A DNA stretch of 64,000 bases, from positions 1 to 64,000 of the forward strand of contig JAFWIH010000005.1 in the NCBI GenBank assembly GCA_017533795.1, written 5' to 3'. Below, piece after piece: positions 21,317 to 31,200 of this stretch (the first letter of the stretch is position 1; every line of letters starts with the position of its first letter). The DNA comes from Clostridia bacterium. GTDB taxonomy: Bacteria > Bacillota > Clostridia > TANB77 > CAG-508. Under the pieces are notes generated by a model. That model saw only the letters and a list, made by a program, of their open reading frames with translations, searched no databases and was not told where the DNA came from. Both the position numbers and the translations under genes were made by a program.

Positions 21317-21320
21317 TTTA

Positions 21321-21370
21321 AAGAGAGTAGCAATTATTATTAGTTTTTTAATAAAAATTGCTACTCTCTT
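21321..21370 (+). terminator. hairpin after the 63-residue gene
   Basis: Perfect 15-bp arms 21321-21335 and 21356-21370 with a 20-base T-rich loop; only a weak T-run follows. Confidence 0.55.
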
Positions 21371-21422
21371 AATTTATAATAAATTAAAATTTTTAGTTAA
21401 TTTGTAAATTCTATAAACAGTA

Positions 21423-21429
21423 TGTCGAA
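21423..21429 (+). promoter_or_regulatory. exact match to the Spo0A box (TGTCGAA)
   Basis: TGTCGAA is the consensus Spo0A-binding heptamer. It lies about 140 bases before a Spo0E-like gene. A seven-base match can arise by chance; the position next to a Spo0A-pathway gene is what makes it notable. Confidence 0.35.
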
Positions 21430-21570
21430 TAATGTCTTAATAGTGTAAAAATAGCTGAAAATGGGCGAACGAAAGTTACAAAAATTTGCAAAAATTGCTT
21501 GACTTAAATGTAAGAATATGTTAATTTATAAATATACGTAGGATAAATAATAAAAAAGGAGAGATGAATA

Positions 21571-21729
21571 ATGTTAAATGATGAAATATGTATATTAAGA
21601 GATAAATTAAATGACAGTATTGCCTCAGGCGATGACTATAGTGTAACCTATAAAATTAGTGTGGAACTAGATGAACTTATAGCCCAATTTTACAGAAATA
21701 ACCTTAAAGAAAAGGTAAGTTGTAAATAA
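21571..21729 (+). CDS. Spo0E-like sporulation regulatory phosphatase
   Basis: 52 residues, ATG 21571 behind AAAGGAGAG. The whole length fits the Spo0E family: ILRDKLNDSI, then KISVELDELIAQFYR with the conserved S30-x-E-L-D34 core. Spo0E-type proteins dephosphorylate Spo0A-P and so delay sporulation; the Asp of the SxELD motif is essential in studied members. It is monocistronic with a strong terminator directly behind. The 5' region has a TTGACT-like -35 (21499-21504) and a Spo0A box farther upstream. Confidence 0.8.
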   Translation: MLNDEICILRDKLNDSIASGDDYSVTYKISVELDELIAQFYRNNLKEKVSCK

Positions 21730-21761
21730 AAAAGTTTAGCATATTTTGCTAAACTTTTTTG
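21730..21761 (+). terminator. terminator of the Spo0E-like gene
   Basis: Arms 21730-21741 and 21748-21759, 12-bp stem ending in a T-run. Confidence 0.85.
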
Positions 21762-21772
21762 CGGTTTAAGTA

Positions 21773-21801
21773 TAGACATAAGACCTTAATTGTTGTATAA
21801 T
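21773..21801 (+). promoter_or_regulatory. promoter of the wall-hydrolase gene
   Basis: TAGACA (21773-21778) and TATAAT (21796-21801) with a 17-base spacer, 64 bases before the ATG at 21865. Confidence 0.5.
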
Positions 21802-21864
21802 GTAATATGTAGTAATATATTGTAAAAATATTTAAATAAGAGATATAGAAAGGAGAGCAAATAT

Positions 21865-23268
21865 ATGAATAACAGTGATATGCCAAGACAGCTTCCGGAT
21901 GTTTTTAAAGAATTACAGCAATCAAGATTTGAACAAGAATTAAATACAAAATTGAATATTAATAAAGCTAAAATGGTTAAAACATCTGAAAAAAGAAAGA
22001 AAGTAAAAGAAAAAATATCACAAAAGAAAGAAGCTGCATATCGTAACATGTGGAATGAACATTCTACTACAGAAGTTTTAAATTTTAGTGTAAAAAAAGC
22101 AGCAATAGTTACTATGGGAATATGTGCAATAGTTCTTACAGTAGTATCTAAAAATTATATATTTGCAGGAAACAACGAGGAAGAACCTATTATAGAGACA
22201 AGCTATGTTGACTTTGAAGCAAATGACAATGCAATTAATTTAACTCAAATTGTATCAGAAAATGCCAGCATGGTTGAAGCAAAAGACTATGTAAAAGAAG
22301 AAAGGGAAGTAGACTTTGAAACTGTCTATATTGAAGACACTTCTTTACAAAAAGATGAAAAAGTAGTTACCCAAGAAGGTTCAAAAGGTAAGGAAGAAGT
22401 AACTGCTATAAAAACATATCATAATGGAGAATTTATAGAAGAAAATATAATAGAAAGAACAGTAATATTAGAACCAATTAAATCAGTTGTACATACAGGA
22501 ACATCAGAATTTTTAAGTACATACAAAGTTCATTTAGGAGATATATTATATGTTACATCAGAAGTAGCTTTAAGAGAAAAAGCAAGTGATAGTGCAAAAG
22601 AAATTGTTAAAATACCACAATACTATGATGTAAAACTAGTTGAATTAGCAGGTGATTGGTGCAAAGTTTCTTTTAATGGACATGATGGATATATTAAGAA
22701 TACTGCAGTAACTTCATCAAGTTACACACCAGGAATTCTAGAACAAAATAGGAAACAAAAAATATTTGCAAGTGCTGGTGAAAGCATGAGTGTAAATAAA
22801 GCTAGTGGATTAACATTAGAAGACTTTAAAAAAGCTCTTTCTAATAATCCAAAAGATGTAAATAAAATTTTTGAAAATAATGCAGAAGCATTTTTCAATG
22901 CAGAGCAAAAATACAATGTAAATGGATTATTTATAGCAGCTATAGGAATAAATGAGAGTGCATGGGGTACATCAAATATAGCATCAACAAAGAAAAACCT
23001 ATTTGGATATGGTGCATATGATAGGGATCCATATAATTCTTCATATACATTCGAAACTTATGAAGATGGAATAGATTTAGTTACAAAAGTAATGGCAAAA
23101 TATTATTTGAATCCAGCAGGTACTAAAATATATGGAGATGAAATGGCATCTGGAAAATACTATAATGGACCAACAATTGCGGCAGTAAATATGAGATATG
23201 CTAGTGATACAGATTGGGCTAAAAAAGTATATACTTATATGGAATTATTATATAATAAATTAAAATAG
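21865..23268 (+). CDS. cell-wall hydrolase: G5 domain, bacterial SH3 domain and glucosaminidase domain
   Basis: 467 residues, ATG 21865 with AAAGGAG. A basic cytoplasmic N-terminus (about 1-75) precedes one membrane helix (about 77-98, AAIVTMGICAIVLTVVS), so it is a type II membrane protein. A G5-like segment lies at about 170-215 (KTYHNGEFIEENIIERTVI, ending VVHTGT). An SH3b domain follows at about 225-285 (VALREKASDSAKEIVKIP, GDWCKVSFNG). The C-terminal glucosaminidase-like domain (about 330-467) has NESAWGTS with likely catalytic Glu364 and KKNLFGYGAYD. It is expected to cut the GlcNAc-containing glycan strand of peptidoglycan. It is followed at 12 bases by a membrane-anchored unknown gene, so the two are probably co-transcribed. 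Confidence 0.85.
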   Translation: MNNSDMPRQLPDVFKELQQSRFEQELNTKLNINKAKMVKTSEKRKKVKEKISQKKEAAYRNMWNEHSTTEVLNFSVKKAAIVTMGICAIVLTVVSKNYIFAGNNEEEPIIETSYVDFEANDNAINLTQIVSENASMVEAKDYVKEEREVDFETVYIEDTSLQKDEKVVTQEGSKGKEEVTAIKTYHNGEFIEENIIERTVILEPIKSVVHTGTSEFLSTYKVHLGDILYVTSEVALREKASDSAKEIVKIPQYYDVKLVELAGDWCKVSFNGHDGYIKNTAVTSSSYTPGILEQNRKQKIFASAGESMSVNKASGLTLEDFKKALSNNPKDVNKIFENNAEAFFNAEQKYNVNGLFIAAIGINESAWGTSNIASTKKNLFGYGAYDRDPYNSSYTFETYEDGIDLVTKVMAKYYLNPAGTKIYGDEMASGKYYNGPTIAAVNMRYASDTDWAKKVYTYMELLYNKLK

Positions 23269-23280
23269 GAAAGAATTCAT

Positions 23281-24294
23281 ATGAAAAAAATAAAGTTAAA
23301 CAAAAGAGATGTTGTAGCACTTGTAATAATTGCAATAATTGTTATATCTTCATTTATATATGTTTCATACAAACAATTGCAATATTACATGTTTGCCAAC
23401 GAAATGGAAAATTTATATACAAAAAATGAAAATCCAATTTTCTGTATAGATAAAATTGTAATGTACAGTAGTGCCAATGCAATAGACAATAGCGAAGGGC
23501 AAACAATGCAAGACCTTAATATTTGTCAATTTACAGATTTAGCAATTTACATAGACAATATGGTAGACATTAATGCTTTAGTAAAAGAATCTGATGCGAT
23601 GGGTGTTAGTACAGAGGAAACAAACGATGAAGCTTCAAGAAAAATTAAAGAGCATACAATAAAAGAATTATATATAGATAATATAAAAATAGAAAATTCA
23701 TCAGCAAGAGGTATAAAAACACTTACCTATAAAAGCCCTCTAAGATTTGGCAAATTTAAAACTGCTGATGAAGAATCTAAAAATAATAATGAAGAAGTGT
23801 CTGCTGAAAAAGAAACATTATCAGGTGAAAAAACTCCAGAGAATAATGAAGAAAACAAACAAGTAGATGAGCAAAAAAACAACCAAGGTTTAGTATTTGA
23901 AGAACAACCTGAAAGAATCGATTTTGAAATAATATCAAATAATGTTGATAATGAAAGAAATGATTATACTAAACCTACGTTTTATGCAGATTGTTCAAAC
24001 CCAATAACATTAAATTATATGAACAGAGATATCGTAACTGGATATTCAGTATCTGCAGAAGATACACAAATTAAATTCGATGGAAGTATACTTCAAAGTG
24101 TAGGGATAAATCTTGCAGATATTTCTTGTTCGCTAAGTTTCGACATACACATGAAAAACAATTTAGACCAAAATTTTGCGTGTAGTGTTGGAATAGATAT
24201 TCCACTAAGTAATGAAAACAAAACAATTTATAGTGGATATATGTATGGAATGCAAAACGAATTACAAAATCAATATAAGTTCTTTAAAAACTAA
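23281..24294 (+). CDS. membrane-anchored unknown extracytoplasmic protein
   Basis: 337 residues, ATG 23281 with GGAAAG upstream. One N-terminal helix (about 12-30, ALVIIAIIVISSFIYV) is followed by an outside domain with FCIDKIVMYSS, a DLAIYIDN strand and IKELYIDNIKI. A low-complexity Glu/Lys/Asn linker (about 160-215) precedes a second beta-rich part ending FACSVGIDIPLSNENK. No enzyme motif seen. The 248-residue protein at 56242 shows the same order of elements, so the two look like paralogues. It probably works with the wall hydrolase upstream; that is inference from co-transcription. Confidence 0.65.
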   Translation: MKKIKLNKRDVVALVIIAIIVISSFIYVSYKQLQYYMFANEMENLYTKNENPIFCIDKIVMYSSANAIDNSEGQTMQDLNICQFTDLAIYIDNMVDINALVKESDAMGVSTEETNDEASRKIKEHTIKELYIDNIKIENSSARGIKTLTYKSPLRFGKFKTADEESKNNNEEVSAEKETLSGEKTPENNEENKQVDEQKNNQGLVFEEQPERIDFEIISNNVDNERNDYTKPTFYADCSNPITLNYMNRDIVTGYSVSAEDTQIKFDGSILQSVGINLADISCSLSFDIHMKNNLDQNFACSVGIDIPLSNENKTIYSGYMYGMQNELQNQYKFFKN

Positions 24295-24298
24295 AATA

Positions 24299-24328
24299 AA
24301 GGTGCTATTAATGAAATAATAGCACCTT
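24299..24328. terminator. hairpin without T-run
   Basis: Perfect 12-bp arms 24299-24310 and 24317-24328, directly after the stop codon at 24294. The bases following on the plus strand are A-rich, so it is an imperfect terminator or an mRNA 3' stabiliser. Confidence 0.45.
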
Positions 24329-24350
24329 AAAAAATAAAAGGGGATTAATT

Positions 24351-25208
24351 ATGTTTGGAAAAAGAAGCGATGGTAAGGAATTAAAACATGTCATGCCTTT
24401 TTTTAGGATAATGCCATGTATAATGAAAGAAAGAGACGACTCACAGGTATATTTTAATCAAGATATTGCAATCAAAAAAATTGATGAATATATTAGTTTA
24501 AAAGCACAAGAAGGGATAAAGATATCTCTGTTAGATATAATGTTTGCAGCAATTGTAAGAATATTTGCTGAAAAGCCAAAATTAAATAGATTTGCTATAA
24601 ATGGAAGAATATATGCGCGAAATAAAATCACTCTTGCAATTACCATAAAAAAAGCTTTAACAGAAGATGGAGACGAAACAACGGTTAAAGTAGATTTTGA
24701 AGGCACAGAAAATTTATTTGAAGTAAGAGAAAAACTCCAAAAACTTATTGTAGAGAATAAAGACTTAGAAGCAGAAAATGGTACAGACAAAATTGCTGGA
24801 GTATTATCTAAAATTCCAACATCTATATTAAAAGTTGCAGTTGGATTATTAAAATTTTTAGATAAACATGGGCATTTACCAGCAAGTATAATAGAGGTTA
24901 GCCCTTTTCATACAAGTGCAGTAGTAACCAATGTTGGATCTCTTGGAATAGACTCAATATACCATCATGTATATAACTTTGGCACAACAAGTATGTTTTT
25001 TGCGATAGGAAAAAAGAAAAAGTCATATGTATTTAATGATGATGAATTAACAAAAGAAAGAACAGTAAATGTTGCATTCGTTGGAGACGAAAGAATATGT
25101 GATGGACATTATTATGCATCTTCATTTAGAAATTTAGCAAGATATTTAACACATCCAGAATTACTAGAAACAGGAGCAGAAAAGAAAAAAATTGATCCGG
25201 AATTATAA
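24351..25208 (+). CDS. E2/chloramphenicol-acetyltransferase-like acyltransferase, catalytic His replaced
   Basis: 285 residues, ATG 24351 behind GGGG. The fold pattern matches the catalytic domain shared by 2-oxoacid dehydrogenase E2 and chloramphenicol acetyltransferase: KISLLDIMFAAIVRIFAEKP, ARNKITLAITI, SAVVTNVGSLGIDSI and the C-terminal DERICDGHYYASSFRNL. In active enzymes the last motif is HxxxDG; here the His position is Asp, so acyl transfer by the classical mechanism is doubtful. No lipoyl or peripheral-binding domain. It lies 22 bases before the giant glycosidase-like gene and probably shares its transcript. Confidence 0.75.
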   Translation: MFGKRSDGKELKHVMPFFRIMPCIMKERDDSQVYFNQDIAIKKIDEYISLKAQEGIKISLLDIMFAAIVRIFAEKPKLNRFAINGRIYARNKITLAITIKKALTEDGDETTVKVDFEGTENLFEVREKLQKLIVENKDLEAENGTDKIAGVLSKIPTSILKVAVGLLKFLDKHGHLPASIIEVSPFHTSAVVTNVGSLGIDSIYHHVYNFGTTSMFFAIGKKKKSYVFNDDELTKERTVNVAFVGDERICDGHYYASSFRNLARYLTHPELLETGAEKKKIDPEL

Positions 25209-25230
25209 TCAATAATTTGGAGGTATACTC

Positions 25231-28200
25231 ATGAAAAGAAACTATAATAAAATAATATTTAGTTTAATATCTGTAATATTAATAATTTTTATAATAGTAA
25301 TGATTGCTTCAAATATAAATCCTCAAATTAAGAGTGTTTTAAAAAATACTTTTAATAACAAGGAAGCAGCTACAAACACAGATGTTGTTGATCCAACACA
25401 ATGGGTTGCAGTAGATGGTTTAGGTAGAACTTTAGATACTAATGAAGAAACAGGCGATATAAAAAGTGATAAGGAGGTAGGAATTTTCTTCTGGAACTGG
25501 CATGATACTGAAACTGTAATGTATAGAAGAGATAAAGCAAGTACAAAAGATCCTAATACAGCTTTTAATACATTTGAAAATGTAGAACCATATAATATAC
25601 AAAATGCAATTGATAAATATCCAAATGAAAATCCATTAAATATTAATAGTAAAATGTGGGAAAACCATCAAGGATATATGTGGTGGAATAAGCCAATATA
25701 TGGATACTATAGAAATAGTGACAAATGGGTATTAAGAAGACAAGTTGAACTACTTGCAGATGCGGGAATAGACTTTATTTTATTGGACTATACTAACACT
25801 TCTGGTACAGGTGAAAGCTTTAAAAATCAAAGAGATAGTAATGGCTGTTATGTAAAAAGTGAAGAAACAGGATCTAGAAAACCATATTGGGAAAACAGAT
25901 TTAGTTATTGTTGGGACTGGAGACCATTGTTTGAAGTATTTTCTGAAGCTAAAAAAGACGGTATAAATGTTCCTAAAATTGGATTTATGTTATCTTTTAC
26001 AGATCAGGATAAATATGCTCCATCACCTCATGGAGGCCAAAAAGGTAATAATGAAATGCTACTATGTCTATATGATAATTTATATAAGCCAGAAAAGTAT
26101 AAAGACTTATGGTATTATAGAGATAATAAACCTTTTTTAATGTCTTATGAACCAGTTATAAATGAAAATGACGCAACATTTAAAAAAGACTTTAGTGCAG
26201 CTGATATTAATGAATTGAAAAGTATAAAAAATATGTTTACATTTAGAAATCCTGGAGACAATAATGTAGGTTCTGTATTAGATGTTGCTCCAAAGCAAAA
26301 TGGATGGGCATGGGAAAGTATGTATCCTCAATTCTATGGAAAATCTGGAAGTGTTATAGAAGAGGTACCAGTATCTCCAGCACAAAATGTTGGATATGAT
26401 GAAAATGGTAATTATGTAGGAACTCCAATGAATTTTGACAATAGTAGAGGAAGAGACATGCCAAGAGATGATAACTTCTTGAGTAGATTATCAAGCTTTG
26501 AAAAAAAACATAGCAATTTTACAGGAGATTATACATACTTATATAAAGGTAAAGAAGTTAATGTAAATAGTAGTACTAATAATTCATACTTATATGGAAG
26601 AAATTTTCAACAACAATGGGATAGAGCAATAAGCCTTGATCCTAAAGTTATACTTCTAACAGGTTGGAATGAATGGGTTGTCGTAAGAAATCCTCATGAA
26701 GATAATGTAAACAAATTTGTTGATGAATTTAATGATTTAAAATCTCGTGATATTGAACCAAGTGCTGGAAAATTAAAAGACCATTATTATTATCAAATGG
26801 TTGAAAATATCAGAAAGTTTAAAGGAACTAATAAATTACCTAATCAGACAGAAACAAAGACTATAGATCTAGATGGAGATATTAATCAATGGAATGATGC
26901 AAATATAATTAATTATAATCATTATACTTTCGATGATTTAACAATATATAGATCAACTAAGGCTTGGGGATCTCCAGATACAAATGCAGAGTATTATTCA
27001 AATTATACATCAATTGAAGGAAATGACTTAAAAAAAGCAAAAGTTTCATATGATAAAACAAATGTATATTTTTATATAGAATGTAATACTCCTTTTAGAG
27101 ATTATGGAATAGACAGAACAAGACTTTTAATAGATACAATAGATTCAGAAAATAGTACCTCAACAAAAAATTGGGAAGAATATGAATATATATTAAACAG
27201 AAATAATGCAACAGAAAATACATTAAAACTAGAAAGAAGTAAAGGAGGATGGAACTGGGAAGAAGTAGGACAGGTTGAGTATACAACTGCAGACAGTGAA
27301 GGACATGGAAATAATGTATTGCAAGTAAAAATACCAAGAAAATATTTAGGATTAACCTCAGAAAATGTTAAATTTAATTTTAAATGGATAGATAATAATG
27401 TAACAGATGAAAATGGTACAACAGCAGATATAATGAATGTATATACAGATGGAGATGCAGCACCAGGAGGTAGGTTTGCATTTGCATTTACAGGTAATGC
27501 AAGTTATGAAGAAGAAACATATACAATAAATTTAAATGCAAATGGAGGAACAGTATCAGAAAGCCAAATAACATATAAAGAAAGCACAGCAACATTTACA
27601 TTACCAACACCAACAAGAAAAGGATATACATTTAGAGGCTGGACAGGAACAGGATTATCAAAAGTGACTCAAGAAGTAACAATACCAAAAGGAAGCACAG
27701 GAGATAGAACATATAAAGCAAATTGGAGTAAAGATGAATATACAATAACATATACATTAAATGGTGGAACAACAAGTGAAGAATTAACAACAGTATACCA
27801 AGTAGATACTGAGACATTCACATTACCAACACCAACCAAAAAAGGATATACATTTATGGGCTGGACAGGAACAGACTTAACAGAAGAAACACAGGAAGTA
27901 ACAATAGCAAAAGGAAGTACAGGACATAGAGAATATGTAGCTAATTGGAGCTTAAGTTCATACGCAATAACATATAATTTAGATGGAGGAACAATAACAG
28001 GACAAAAAACCTCATATAACATAACAACAGCAACATTTACATTACCAAAACCAACAAAAAAAGGATATATATTTACAGGTTGGACAGGAACAGGATTAAC
28101 AGAACCAACAGAAACGGTAACAATACCAAAAGGAAGTACAGGAAAGAGAACATATACAGCAAACTGGAAAATAGAAACATATACAATAACATATAATTTA

Positions 28201-31200
28201 GGTGGAGGAGAAATAGCAGGCCAAAAAACATCATATAACGTAACTACTGCGACATTTACATTACCAATACCAACTAAAACAGGATATACATTTACAGGTT
28301 GGACAGGAACAGGCATAACAACACCAACTAAAACTGTAAAAGTAACAAAAGGAAGCATTGGAAACAAAGAATACACAGCTAACTGGGAAAAACAAACATA
28401 TGTAATAGAGTACAATTTAGATGGAGGAGAAATAACAGGTCAAAAAACAACATATGATGTAGTTACAGAGTCATTCACATTACCAACACCAACTAAAACA
28501 GGATATACATTTATAGGCTGGACAGGAACAGACTTAGAAGAACCAACAAAGACAGTAACAATAGCAAAAGGAAGCACAGGAGATAGAGAATATACGGCAA
28601 ATTGGAGCGCACCTACATCATATTCAATAACATATAACTTAGATGGAGGAACAATAACAGGCCAAAAAACTTCATATAATATAACAACAGCAACATTTAC
28701 ATTGCCAACTCCAACAAAGAAAGGCTATATATTTACAGGTTGGACAGGAACAGGCTTAGCAGAACCGACAGAAACAGTAACAATAGCAAAAGGAAGTACA
28801 GGAAAGAGAACATATACAGCAAATTGGAAAATTGAAACATATACAATAAAATATAATTTAGACGGAGGAACAATAACAGGTCAAAAAACATCATATAATG
28901 TAACAACAGCGACATTTACATTACCAATACCAACTAAAACAGGATATACATTTAAAGGTTGGACAGGAACGGGCCTAACAACACCAACTAGAACTGTAAA
29001 AGTAACAAAAGGAAGTATAGGAAATAAAGAATATACAGCAAATTGGGAAAAAGAAACATATGAAATAGTATACAACCTTGATGGAGGAGAAATATCAGGA
29101 CAGAAAAATTCATATGATATAGATACAGCGACATTTACATTACCAACTCCAACTAAAACAGGATATACATTTATAGGTTGGACAGGAACAGACTTAGAAG
29201 AACCAACTAATGCTGTAACAATAGCAAAAGGAAGTACAGGAGATAGAGAATATACAGCCAATTGGAGTTCAGCTACATCATATACAATAACATATAACTT
29301 AAATGGAGGAAAAATAACAGGCCAAAAAACTTCGTATAATGTAGATACGGAGACATTCACATTACCGACACCTACAAGAAAGGGATACACATTTACAGGC
29401 TGGACAGGAACAGGGTTAACAGAACCAACAAAGACAGTAACAGTAGCAAAAGGAAGTACAGGAAATAGAAGCTACAAAGCAAATTGGAGTAAAAATACCT
29501 ATACAATAACTTATAGTTTAGATGGTGGAGAAATAACGGAACAAAATGACACATATCAAGTAGATACAGCAACATTTATATTACCAACACCAACCAAAAC
29601 AGGATATGTATTTATAGGCTGGACAGGAACGGATTTGGAAGAAGCAACAGCAACAGTAACAATAGCAAAAGGAAGTATAGGAAATAGAGCATATACAGCA
29701 AACTGGATAAAAGAAGTATATACAATTACATATAATTTAAATGATGGAGAAATAACGGGACAAAGAACTGGATATCAAATAGATACGGAGTCATTTACAT
29801 TACCAACTCCAACAAAAGAAGGTTATACATTTGAAGGCTGGACAGGAACAGGGTTAACAGAACCAACTAAGGCAGTAACAATATCAAAAGGAAGTACAGG
29901 AGATAGAGAATATACAGCAAATTGGAGTACAGCTACATCATATACAATAACATATAACTTAAATGGAGGAAAAATAACAGGTCAAAAAACCACATATAAT
30001 ATAAGCACAGCGACATTTACATTACCAACACCTACAAGAAAGGGATATACATTTACAGGTTGGACAGGAACGGATTTGGAAGAAGCTACGAAAACAGTAA
30101 CAATAACAAAAGGAAGTACAGGAAATAGAAGTTACAAAGCCAACTGGAGCAAAAATACCTATACAATAACTTATAGTTTAGATGGTGGAGAAATAACGGA
30201 ACAAAATGACACGTATCAGGTAGATACAGCAACATTTATATTACCAACACCAACCAAAACAGGATATGTATTTATAGGCTGGACAGGAACAGATTTGGAA
30301 GAAGCAACAGAAACCGTAACAATAGCAAAAGGAAGCATAGGAAATAGAGAATATATAGCAAACTGGCAAAAAGAAGTATATACAATTACATATAATTTAA
30401 ACAATGGAACAATAAGTGGACAAAGAACGGGATACCAAATGGATACGGAAACATTTACATTACCAACACCAACCAAAGAAGGTTATACATTTGCAGGCTG
30501 GACAGGTACAGGATTGACAGAGCCAACAGAAACAGTGACAATAGCAAAAGGAAGTACAGGAAATAGAGAATATACAGCAAATTGGAGCAGAATTAGTTAT
30601 TCTATAAAATATAATTTAAACGGAGGAACAATAACAGGCCAAAAGACATCATATAATATAGAAACAAAAACATTTACATTACCAATACCAACAAAAGAAG
30701 GCTATGTATTTACAGGCTGGACAGGAACAGGCTTAACAGAGTCTGCAAAAACAGTAACAATAGCAAAAGGAAGTATGGGAAATAGAGTATACACAGCAAA
30801 TTGGAGTAAGGGTACTTATAAAATAACCTACAATTTAAATGAAGGAGAAATAACAGGACAAAAAGAGACATATGAAGCTGATACAGAAACATTTACTTTG
30901 CCAACGCCAACAAGAAAGGGTTATACATTTGAAGGCTGGACAGGAACAGGATTATCAGAAGCAACTAAAACTGTAAAAGTAACAAAAGGAAGTACAGGAG
31001 ACAGAGAATATACAGCAAATTGGAATATAATAACTTATACAATAACATATAATTTAAATGAAGGAAATATACAAGGAGAAAAAACATTGTACCAGGTAAA
31101 CACAAAAACCTATGTATTGCCAACACCAACAAGAGAAGGTTATATATTTGAAGGCTGGACAGGAACAGATTTGGAAGAAGCAACAAAAACAGTAACAATA

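Noticed and set aside
27669..28415. 248-residue minus-strand open frame, and similar ones at 28881-29390 and 30216-30476
   Set aside because: Mirror of the repetitive coding region; repetitive composition and no ribosome site.
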